29,976 nucleotides of DNA, taken from IMG/VR virus record IMGVR_UViG_3300005471_000042, positions 1 through 29,976 of that record, one strand, 5' to 3'. The notes beneath the pieces were generated by a model. It had not been told where the DNA came from. It did no database searches and saw nothing but the letters and a program-made list of their open reading frames with translations. Each line of letters starts with the position of its first letter. Within the stretch, counting starts at the first letter, position 1. Positions 22,198-29,900 of this stretch are shown here, piece after piece. The DNA is from a virus. The translations under genes and the position numbers were made by a program.

Positions 22198-22605
22198 ATG
22201 GTCAGCGGCACGCCATTCCAACTCGCGGACATCGAGGCCGAGTGGCCCCGAATTCGTCCGCTGGTCAGCGGCGTTGACCCCGACGATAATGACGGGGAGG
22301 TACTGCGCCGGGAATGTCGTGAAAACCGGGCGTTGTGCCTGATCTCCGGTGACGGGGTGCTGGTCGTGAACCTGCAGCCCGACAACTACGGACGCGGCGA
22401 GCTCGAACTCTTTGTGTGGCTGGCGGCCTCATGGAGTGCGCAGGGAGCCATCCAGCGAAACGAGGCGCATCTTGACGCCATCGCGAAAGAGCTGGGAGCC
22501 GTCCGCATCGTCTTCCAGAGCGTTCGCCCCGGCATGCGCAAGGTGCTCGGCCCGCAGTGGGCCGTGCGGCACACCACGTACGAACGAGCGGTGAATCATG
22601 GGTAG
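22198..22605 (+). CDS. Possible GNAT-fold phage protein, 135 aa
   Basis: Starts MVSGTPFQLADIEAEWPRIR. The pattern of a strand LCLISGDGVLVVNLQPD, a strand ELELFVWLAAS, the helix NEAHLDAIAKELGA and the end strand VRIVFQSVRPGMRKVLGPQW resembles the GNAT-like proteins found before internal virion genes in some podoviruses. The acetyl-CoA loop (Q/R-x-x-G-x-G/A) is not convincing, so catalytic activity is doubtful. Its stop region overlaps the next gene by 8 nt. Role in virion assembly or entry is inferred. Confidence 0.6.
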   Translation: MVSGTPFQLADIEAEWPRIRPLVSGVDPDDNDGEVLRRECRENRALCLISGDGVLVVNLQPDNYGRGELELFVWLAASWSAQGAIQRNEAHLDAIAKELGAVRIVFQSVRPGMRKVLGPQWAVRHTTYERAVNHG

Positions 22606-23281
22606 CAAGAACTCGGGCAAGGTGCAAGAGACCGCTGCGCAGCGGGCGCAGGCCGAGCACGCCATGAATCAGTTGAACGACTACAAGCAACGCTGGCTGC
22701 CCGTTCAGCAGAAGCTCGCCTCGACGATCCTTGAGCAGGGTGAGAAGGGCTCGGAAGCCCGCAGGTTGGCCGCCGGCAAGGCGTCGACCGACACCGCGAT
22801 GAGCTTCGACAAGGCGAACTCGGCGCTCGAGAAGGGGCTGACGAACGCAGGCGCCGCGCCGGGCAGCGCCAAGGCCAACCTCGCGATGACGGGGCTCGGC
22901 GCCGATGAGGCGGCAGCCGGCGGGCTCGGCCATCTGATGAGCGAGCAGCAGATGGACGACGCCTACACGCAGAACCTCGGCGCGCTGATGTCGCTGGGCC
23001 GCGGCGAGCGGGCGACGGTCGGCACGTCGATGACGAACATGGCGCGCGCCAGTGCCGAGCAAGCCTCGGCCGATGCGCAGGCCGCGCTCCTGCAGCGCTC
23101 GGGCAACGCGCAGCTTGCGGGGCAGGTTGTCGGCTTCGGCATTCAGCAGGGCGCGAGCAAGCAAGGCTCCGACAAGATCCAGGCGATGTTCTCGCAGACC
23201 GGCGTCGGCGGCTCCGGTTTCGGCACGGGGCTCGCCTACGGCAATCAAGACTTGGCCTCGGCCTCCGGGATGGTGCCCTGA
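22598..23281 (+). CDS. Internal virion (ejection) protein, 227 aa
   Basis: Ala/Gly/Gln-rich and largely helical. It has a charged N-terminal helical part (AQRAQAEHAMNQLNDYKQRW), long Ala-rich helices (about 100-165, GADEAAAGGLGHLMSEQQMD), and a Gly-rich end (GFGIQQGASKQGSDK). This resembles the small internal proteins of T7-like phages that form part of the ejection channel. It overlaps the upstream gene by 8 nt. Assignment is from composition and position next to other internal proteins. Confidence 0.6.
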   Translation: MGSKNSGKVQETAAQRAQAEHAMNQLNDYKQRWLPVQQKLASTILEQGEKGSEARRLAAGKASTDTAMSFDKANSALEKGLTNAGAAPGSAKANLAMTGLGADEAAAGGLGHLMSEQQMDDAYTQNLGALMSLGRGERATVGTSMTNMARASAEQASADAQAALLQRSGNAQLAGQVVGFGIQQGASKQGSDKIQAMFSQTGVGGSGFGTGLAYGNQDLASASGMVP

Positions 23282-23282
23282 C

Positions 23283-23714
23283 ATGCCTACTTCTTGGAAC
23301 CCCGCCACGAACCCGATCACGAACCCCTACGGTATCAACCGGGGTTCCGACACGTTCGCCGCAGACACGCTCGCGCAAGTCACGCGCGACCAGTGGAACA
23401 ACTACGTGCAGAACTTCGTTCCGATCGAAAATCGGTTGATCCAATACGCTACTGATCCGAACGTCGTCAGCGATGCGATGGCCGACGCAAGTACCGGCAT
23501 CCACCAAGCCTTCGCCGCGCAACAGGGTACGACGGATCGGCGCCTCAAGTCCCTCGGCGTGCAGCTCTCGCCGGAGGAGCAGGCGGCGCAGACCCGCGCC
23601 TCCGGCCTGCAGGAGGGGCTCGCGGACGTGCAGTCGCAGAACACGGCGCGCGACCTGACGATGCAGCGGCAGCAGAGCATCCTCGGTTCTCCCGCTCCCA
23701 CCGGAGCATCTTGA
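23283..23714 (+). CDS. Small internal virion protein, 143 aa
   Basis: Starts MPTSWNPATNPITNPYGINR. A helical core follows (QVTRDQWNNYVQNFVPIENR, then ATDPNVVSDAMADASTGIHQ), and a Gln-rich helical C terminus (SPEEQAAQTRASGLQEGLAD). This pattern, including the DQW..Y...F.P.E motif, is common in small virion proteins found between ejection genes of podoviruses. It begins 1 nt after the previous stop and the next gene starts 1 nt after its own. Confidence 0.6.
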   Translation: MPTSWNPATNPITNPYGINRGSDTFAADTLAQVTRDQWNNYVQNFVPIENRLIQYATDPNVVSDAMADASTGIHQAFAAQQGTTDRRLKSLGVQLSPEEQAAQTRASGLQEGLADVQSQNTARDLTMQRQQSILGSPAPTGAS

Positions 23715-23715
23715 T

Positions 23716-24603
23716 ATGGCGTCTTTCGGCATCGGCGCAAACCTCTCGACCTACGGTGGTCGAGGGCGCTCCAGCGCGCTTTCGTCCTACGGGCAGGACG
23801 TCGAGCAGGAGGCAACCGCGGAGCTGCGCGAGGCCGCCGCGCAAGAGTCCCAGCGCAACGCGAAGAACACCCAGATCGAAGCGCAGAACAAGCAGGGCAA
23901 TCAGCAACTCGGCGCCACGATCGGTGGGCTTGCCGGCGGCGCAATCGCGGGCGCGCAATGGGGCTCTGCGGCGGGCCCGTGGGGTACTTTGATCGGCGGC
24001 GTGGTCGGGGCAATCGCAGGCGGTTTGTTCGCTTTTTTAGGGGCGGTAGCCTTGGTGGTATCCTTAGCGCTTCCATCAACCGCGGAAGCTGCTATGACGA
24101 TCGCTGATTCGGTGCCCATTTCTCAGGTAGAGCTGCATCAAATCTTGGTTTACGACCCCGAAACCGGGGTTTTCACGTGGCTTGCACCCAATCGCAATAC
24201 GCGGGTTGAAGCTGGAGATCGCGCCGGGTTCTTGCGCCCTCAGGGGTACCGGGTCATCAAAATCAGCCGTAAGGCTTACGCGGAGCATCGTCTTGCGTGG
24301 CTGTACATGCACGGTTCTTGGCCCTCAGACGAGATCGACCACATCAACCGCAAGAGAGATGACAACCGCTTTGCAAATCTCCGCCTAGCAACACGAAAGC
24401 AAAACTCTGAGAACCGGGATGCTCGCGCCGGTTCTGCGTCCGGGTTCCGTGGTGTTTCGTGGAGCGGGGGTAAATGGTGTGCCGTCATCATGCATTTCGG
24501 GCAGCAAAAAATGTTGGGCTCCTTTGATGACATAGAGCAGGCAAAGGCTGCGAGGCTCAAAGCTGAGCAGGAGCTTTTTACCCACTCAACGCGGGTTACC
24601 TAA
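23716..24603 (+). CDS. Small ejection protein fused in frame to HNH-AP2 endonuclease, 295 aa
   Basis: Two unrelated parts share one open frame. Residues 1-108 look like a membrane-active internal virion protein: a polar Gln/Glu helix (about 25-65), then a glycine-zipper segment (GGLAGGAIAGAQWGSAAG, 70-87; TLIGGVVGAIAGGLFAF, 91-107). Residues about 127-295 form a complete HNH_3-AP2 homing endonuclease (EIDHINRKRDDNRFANLR, 206-223; SGFRGVSW, 242-249). The join is a hydrophobic stretch (108-125). The frame crosses T TTT TTA at 24033-24039 with the 0 frame reading TTT TTA. The endonuclease half has visibly lower GC. Either a fusion, a frameshift pair, or two genes, the second starting at 24094. 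Confidence 0.7.
   Translation: MASFGIGANLSTYGGRGRSSALSSYGQDVEQEATAELREAAAQESQRNAKNTQIEAQNKQGNQQLGATIGGLAGGAIAGAQWGSAAGPWGTLIGGVVGAIAGGLFAFLGAVALVVSLALPSTAEAAMTIADSVPISQVELHQILVYDPETGVFTWLAPNRNTRVEAGDRAGFLRPQGYRVIKISRKAYAEHRLAWLYMHGSWPSDEIDHINRKRDDNRFANLRLATRKQNSENRDARAGSASGFRGVSWSGGKWCAVIMHFGQQKMLGSFDDIEQAKAARLKAEQELFTHSTRVT
24033..24039 (+). promoter_or_regulatory. Slippery heptamer T TTT TTA, possible -1 frameshift site
   Basis: TTTTTTA lies in the X XXY YYZ register with respect to the upstream gene. A -1 slip would read 22 more codons, starting RGGSLGGILSAS, and stop at TGA 24105-24107, giving 130 residues. A +1 shift would stop at once at TAG 24038-24040. UUUUUUA is a well known slippery sequence in retroviruses. 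Confidence 0.45.
24066..24093 (+). promoter_or_regulatory. Hairpin masking the putative HNH ribosome binding site
   Basis: AGCGCTTCC (24066-24074) pairs with GGAAGC-T-GCT (24084-24093), 9 pairs with one bulged T, directly before ATG 24094. GGAAG (24084-24088), the only Shine-Dalgarno-like element for that ATG, lies inside the stem. Restricted translation of homing endonucleases by mRNA hairpins is known in T4-type phages. Confidence 0.4.
24094..24603 (+). CDS. HNH-AP2 endonuclease from internal start, 169 aa (alternative product)
   Basis: If translated from ATG 24094, this portion is a normal free-standing HNH-AP2 enzyme beginning MTIADSVPISQVELHQILVY. Its N terminus then aligns well with the other endonuclease in this window (12635-13135), which has only a few residues before the equivalent DPETG block. 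The HNH core has EHRLAWLYMHG, then EIDHINRKRDDNRF, so it keeps the His that is Gln in the other copy. Only GGAAG precedes the ATG, within a hairpin. This reading competes with the full-length fusion; both share the same stop. Confidence 0.6.
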   Translation: MTIADSVPISQVELHQILVYDPETGVFTWLAPNRNTRVEAGDRAGFLRPQGYRVIKISRKAYAEHRLAWLYMHGSWPSDEIDHINRKRDDNRFANLRLATRKQNSENRDARAGSASGFRGVSWSGGKWCAVIMHFGQQKMLGSFDDIEQAKAARLKAEQELFTHSTRVT

Positions 24604-26931
24604 ATGGCACTCGGTATCGGCGGAGCAGCGGCGGCCGGCCTGGAGTCCGGCTTCAACATGGGTCTGCGCGCCGACGAGGCGGCGGAGACCCGGCGGCGCA
24701 ACGCTGCGACCGAGGCGCGGCAGTCGCGGCTCGACCAGCAGCAATCCGAACAGCTCGCGCGGCAGACCTCGCAGCAGGACGAGGACCGCGCACTGGCCGC
24801 CACGAATCAGGAGATGAGCGACCAAGCGGTCTACGGTGCTGGCCTCGCGGCGCAGTACGGCGGCCCGGACAAGATCCCGGGCGAGCTCGGCCGTGCCTAC
24901 GCGACCAAGGCCGGAGAGATCAGCACGCGCCGCGCGGCGCTGCTGCGCAAGCGCTACCAGCCGATGGTCGACAGTGAGCAGCAGTGGGCCAAGGACACGG
25001 CATCGCGCATCCAGACGGGCCAGATCAGCATGGACGACCTGAGCCCGGCTGACACGGTGCGCCTGATCCAGGCGACCTCGCGCCGCCCCGTGGCCGACTT
25101 CATCGCACCGCAGGACGGCAAGTCGCGCGTGCGCCAGTCGGTCGACGACGCCACGGCGGGCCTGGAGACGAAAAACCCCGGCCTGATGCTGCAGGGTGCC
25201 GGCAGCCTGATGGCGCCCGAGCTGCAGACCGGCCTCGGCCACGTCACGAGCGACGGCAGCCAGATCGTCAAGAAGGACCTCTACGCCCTGCTGCCGGCGC
25301 CCGCGCAGCAGGGCGGCATCCGGCCGGCACCTGTGCAGGGCCTCGCCGCGGCGCTCGACGCCGCCACGGCGCCCTCGGTGAACGGCCGCCCGCAACCCCA
25401 GCCGTTGCAGCCCGGCACCGACCCGGACAAGGTCATGCCGGTGCTCCAAGTGACCGCGCAGCATCCGGACGGCACCGAGGTGACCTACCACGCCCCGGTG
25501 ACGCTGGGCCGCGGCACGGGCGCGGACGACAACGTCGCGCCGCCGCTGTCCATCAAGGACATGATGAACCGCATGGGGCAGCTCGGCACGCTGGAGCAGT
25601 GGGCGAACACACCCAAGGCGCGCGCCAAGATCGAGCAGGGCCTCAAGGATCTCGGCGGCGATGCAAACTCGTTCCTGGGCGCGTACTACGCGATGCACGG
25701 TGACGCCAAGGCGCTCTTGCCGCCGGGCAGCGAGGACCCGACGTCCAAGCAGATCAGTGCGATCAAGAAGCTTGCGATTGACCTGAACGTCGACTTCGCG
25801 ACGGCGGCCGCGGCGCTCAAGGGTAAAGGCACCGCGGCCGGCGGCATCGGGGGCGCAATCGGGCAGAAGCTCAAAGCGATCGAGGACGACCCGGATCTGA
25901 CGCCAGAGCAGAAGTCTCAGGCGAAGCGCGTCGCCTACGGTATCGAGAAAATCGCCACACCGAAACTCGGCGGCGGTGTCGACATGTCGCCCGAGGCAAT
26001 TGACCAGACGGCGCAAGCCGCACTGAAAGACCGCACGGCGTTGGTCGGCATCGGGCGCGACCCGAACAAGGTGACCGCGGTCCTCAACCGCATGGCCGAG
26101 ATGTCCCCCGGCGGCGACATCGCCGGCAGCCGCGCGTTGTTCGGCGCGGACAAGAAGTCGCTCGACAAGATGATCCCGCAGTACGACGCGGTGACCTCGT
26201 TCGAGAACAACACGTTGCAGCAGGGCAAGGTGCTGGTCGGACTCGCGAAGAAGGTCGACGCGACCGGCGTGCCGGTGATCGAGCGCTGGATTCGCGCCGG
26301 CCGGCAGTCCATCGCGGGCGACGCCGACGTGGCCGAGTTCAACGCGCAACTCCAGCTTTTCAGCAACGAGGCGGCGAAGATCCTCACGAATCCGAACCTC
26401 ACGGGCGTGTTGAGCGACTCGGCCCGCCACGAGGTGGCTGGCTTCCTGCCGAGCAGCGCGAGTGGCGCGCAGATCGAGCGCGTCGTCGGCCGTCTGGAGA
26501 ACGACTTCGAGATCCGGCGCAAGTCGATCGAGGATCAGGTCAGCACGATCACGAAGCGCATGGCCGAGCGACAGCCGGCCAAGGGCAGCGCGAGCGGCCT
26601 GACGGGCGGCGGTGGAGGCGGCGGAGGTGGCGGAGGCGACGTGACCTCCGTGACAGGCCGAGGCGCAACGGAGGACACGTTGAGTCTCCTGCGACAGGAG
26701 CTCGGCGACGCGCAGCAGAGGCTCGCCAAAGGCGACGCGCGGGCGCAAGGCGACATGGACGCGCTCAACCGCGAGATCGCCAAGGTCAGCAAAGCACCCG
26801 CCCCGACGCGCGCAGCAGCCGCGGCGCCGGCTGGCGCCCCGAAGCGCATCGCCACGGACGCCGACTACAACGCGCTGCCGTCTGGGGCCACGTTCGTCGG
26901 TCCTGACGGCAAGACCCGGCGGAAGCCCTGA
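24604..26931 (+). CDS. Large internal virion protein, 775 aa
   Basis: Likely ejected protein of the core or channel. The N terminus is helical and Gln/Arg-rich (about 20-65, ADEAAETRRRNAATEARQSR). A helical body follows, with MMNRMGQLGTLEQWANTPKA near 320 and repeated long helices up to about 665. A polyglycine linker (about 673-683) leads to a coiled segment. The end (IATDADYNALPSGATFVGPD, then GKTRRKP) is a motif found at the C termini of many phage internal virion proteins. The ATG follows the stop of the HNH fusion directly (TAAATG), with no clear Shine-Dalgarno sequence; the HNH insertion may have displaced the original one. No lytic transglycosylase motif is seen. Confidence 0.7.
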   Translation: MALGIGGAAAAGLESGFNMGLRADEAAETRRRNAATEARQSRLDQQQSEQLARQTSQQDEDRALAATNQEMSDQAVYGAGLAAQYGGPDKIPGELGRAYATKAGEISTRRAALLRKRYQPMVDSEQQWAKDTASRIQTGQISMDDLSPADTVRLIQATSRRPVADFIAPQDGKSRVRQSVDDATAGLETKNPGLMLQGAGSLMAPELQTGLGHVTSDGSQIVKKDLYALLPAPAQQGGIRPAPVQGLAAALDAATAPSVNGRPQPQPLQPGTDPDKVMPVLQVTAQHPDGTEVTYHAPVTLGRGTGADDNVAPPLSIKDMMNRMGQLGTLEQWANTPKARAKIEQGLKDLGGDANSFLGAYYAMHGDAKALLPPGSEDPTSKQISAIKKLAIDLNVDFATAAAALKGKGTAAGGIGGAIGQKLKAIEDDPDLTPEQKSQAKRVAYGIEKIATPKLGGGVDMSPEAIDQTAQAALKDRTALVGIGRDPNKVTAVLNRMAEMSPGGDIAGSRALFGADKKSLDKMIPQYDAVTSFENNTLQQGKVLVGLAKKVDATGVPVIERWIRAGRQSIAGDADVAEFNAQLQLFSNEAAKILTNPNLTGVLSDSARHEVAGFLPSSASGAQIERVVGRLENDFEIRRKSIEDQVSTITKRMAERQPAKGSASGLTGGGGGGGGGGGDVTSVTGRGATEDTLSLLRQELGDAQQRLAKGDARAQGDMDALNREIAKVSKAPAPTRAAAAAPAGAPKRIATDADYNALPSGATFVGPDGKTRRKP

Positions 26932-26933
26932 CC

Positions 26934-29900
26934 ATGGGCTGGCAGGACGCCCCCGTCGTTGAGGACACCCCGCCGGCTGCCAAGCGCCCGGCGTGGATGG
27001 ACGCGCCCGAGGTGAGCAGCGCCTCCGGCTTGAACGAGCCGCAGGACACGGGCGCCGACCTGATCCCCGTCAACGCGTCAGGCGAGACCGCTGGGCAGGC
27101 GCGGCGTCGCGTGGCCGCCGCTGCACCGCCCCCGCCGCCTCCGCCCACGTTCGGCGACAAGGTCACCAGCGCGATCGACGCGGGGCTCAACCTCGTGCGC
27201 CAGATGTCCCCGGTCAACGTCGTCCGGGGCGTCGTGAGCGGCAAGATGACGCCGTCAGAAGAGGTGGTGGCGCACACTGGAACCGCGCTCACGACCGGCG
27301 CGCTCGGCATGGCCGGCGGCTTCCTAGGCGGCACGGCGGGCAACATCAGCGAGGCCATACGCACGCGCGGCCGCTCGCCGGCCCCGGGCGCCGACGTCGG
27401 CGTCGAGCAGGCGGTGACCGAGGGCGGCGAGAAGCTGACCTACGCGCCGCGCAGCCCGGAGGCCCAGCGCACAGTCGAGGAGTACGTGACGCCGGTCATG
27501 CAGGCCGCGGCGCCACTGATGGGCCACATGGCAGAGGTGGGCGCCATCCACACGATGACGGGCGCCGCGAAAGCCAAGGCCGGCGGCACGGTGCCGATGC
27601 TGCGCGACACGGCGGCCGAGATCGTGCCCGGCGTGCGCGACACCGCCCAGGTGGCGGCCGACTTGGCGCGCGAGCGCAAGCTCGCGGCGCCCGAGAACCA
27701 GGGCATCGTCAACGCGATCGACGCCGGTTACAAGGTCACCCAGAAAGCGGGCCGCGGCGCGAAACCGGCGCAGATCGTCGAGACGATGGCGGGCCGCGCT
27801 CGGACGGCGCAGGAGATGGCGGCGCACAACGCCGAGAACACCGCCAAGCTCGCGCGGCAAGACATCGGCGTGCCCGATGACACGGCGCTGACGCCCGAGG
27901 TCACGGAGAACGTGCGCAAGGAGGCCGGCGCGGCGTACAACGTGCTCGACCAAGTCGGGCGCGTCGACCTTGACGATCAGTTCCGCGCCGACGTGCAGCG
28001 CGTGGCCGAGCCGTTCGTCGAGGGCGGCAAGGACTTCGAACAGCTTGCGAAGAACCCGATCATCAAGGCCTCGCAGGATCTGGCGGTCGACGCGGCCGAC
28101 ACGCGCTCGATGATCGAGGTCGTCAAGGATCTGCGCAACAAGGCGAGCATCGCGTTCCGGGCCGGCGACAAGCAACTCGGCAACGGCTACCGCGCGTTGG
28201 CCGAGGCGACCGACAACGCGATGAGCCGCGCACTCGATCGCGTGGAGCAGACCGACCCGAGCACGATCCCGCCGGGCGCGATGGACGCGTATCGCGCGGC
28301 GCGCGTACGCATCGCCAAGAGCTACCTGCTCGACGACGCGATGAACGGCAAGCCGGGCGAGGTCGACGCCAAGGTCTACGGCCGCGCGATCGCGAAGGGC
28401 TCGCCTCTGAGCGGACCGGGGCGCCAGATCGGCGAATTCGCAAACCAGTTCGGCGAGGAGGGTCTCGCCAAGAAGAAAGGCCGTTCCGGCGAGATCGGCC
28501 CGACGTACCACGACATCCTGCTGGCCGGGCTGCACGCAGCGCGCGGCGGGCTTGAAGCGGTGGCGACGGCCGGCGCACGCCCGGCGGCCCGCGCGATCCT
28601 CGGCAGCGAGCTCGTGCAGCGCCGCCTGCGCGCCCGTGCCGCAGGCGAGCTGCCGGCACGTGAGCCCGCGGCACCGCCCGCCGTGCCGCCCGAGCCGACC
28701 ACGTCGCCCGGCGCCGCGCCAGAGCCACCCGAGGGTGGCGGGGGCGGGGGCGGCACGCCGCCGAGTCCGCTGGGCGACCTGACGCCCGACTGGGAGACAA
28801 CCCCCGGCGCAGCGCCACCCGCGCCGCCGGCTGTCGAGCCGACCGGGCTGGTGCGCCCGCTCGACGAGGCGCCGCCCACGACAGGCAACCGCCGCGCGCC
28901 GCTGGAGATCCCGGCCGTGCCGGGCCGGCCCGACCTGCCCGACACGATGGTGGTCGGGCGGCCGGGAGAGGTGGCGGCGAGCGAGGCGGCCAACGCGGCG
29001 ATGGGCGAGCCGGGCGCCGTCGCAGCGCGGCGCGCGCAGGAGGCGCCGCCGGCCAACCCGAAGCTCGCCGAGGTCGAGCGGCTCAAGGCGTCGACGCAGT
29101 CGCCCGCGGTGCGCAAGGCGCTCGACGAGCACGCCGCGGCGCTCAAGGCCGAGGACGCCCAGCGCGAGGCCGCGCGGCAGCGCGTGGCCGACGCGGCCGA
29201 GCTCGACCGCACCGCGAGCAACACGCTGGACCCCGAGCTGCGCAAGCGGCTGCGCGCGCAGGCCGACAAGCTGCGCGGCGAGAAGCCCGAGGCCGGCGGC
29301 AAGGCGACCGAGGGCCAGCCCGAGATCAAGACCGAGAAGCCCGGCAAGATCCCGGTCGGCAAGGCCACCGAGCTGGCGGTCGAGCGGATCGAGCCGGAGG
29401 GCGACTTGCCGGTGGGCGAGGCGACCGAGCTGCCGGTGGAGTACGTCGAGCCCAAGGGCTGGCGCGAGTCGTTCAAGCTCGGCGAGGGCGACGCGCAGCG
29501 CGCGCACCGCGTCGCGGCCGCGCTCGCCAAGGATGCCGACGCGGTCGAGGCCGCGGCCCGCCAGCACGAGAGCAGCCCGCGCGCCTTCGACCGCGCGATC
29601 GACCGGATTCTGGAGAAGACCGATGAGAATGCGAGCGAGCGCGCTGCTCAAGGCGGCGAAGGCGCTGGTGCCGGGCGGCCCGGCGCAGAAGCAGGCGCCG
29701 AACACCAGCGCGGTGCAGCAGCTCCAACCGCTGGCGAACAACCCAGGGCCGAGCGCGCTGCAGCGGCCGGAGCCGAACGCGGTGCAGCCGAGCCTGCCGG
29801 CGGACAAGCGACAGGTGTCGAGAAAGTCAATGCTGGGGTAGAGATCCGCGAGGTGTCCGGCGGCTTCGACGCCTACAAGGACGGCAAGAAGGTCGGCTAC

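Noticed and set aside
24109-24603. Intron or intein around the HNH segment
   Set aside because: There are no intein splice motifs (no N-terminal Cys/Ser block or C-terminal HN before Ser/Thr/Cys), and no recognisable ejection-protein sequence resumes after the endonuclease before the stop.
27324-29807. Minus-strand open frame of 827 codons opposite the giant protein gene
   Set aside because: The plus-strand frame has an ATG with upstream GGAAG, direct operon continuity, charged helices and Pro/Gly linkers. The minus frame is an Arg/Leu/Ala-rich mirror of its codon bias.
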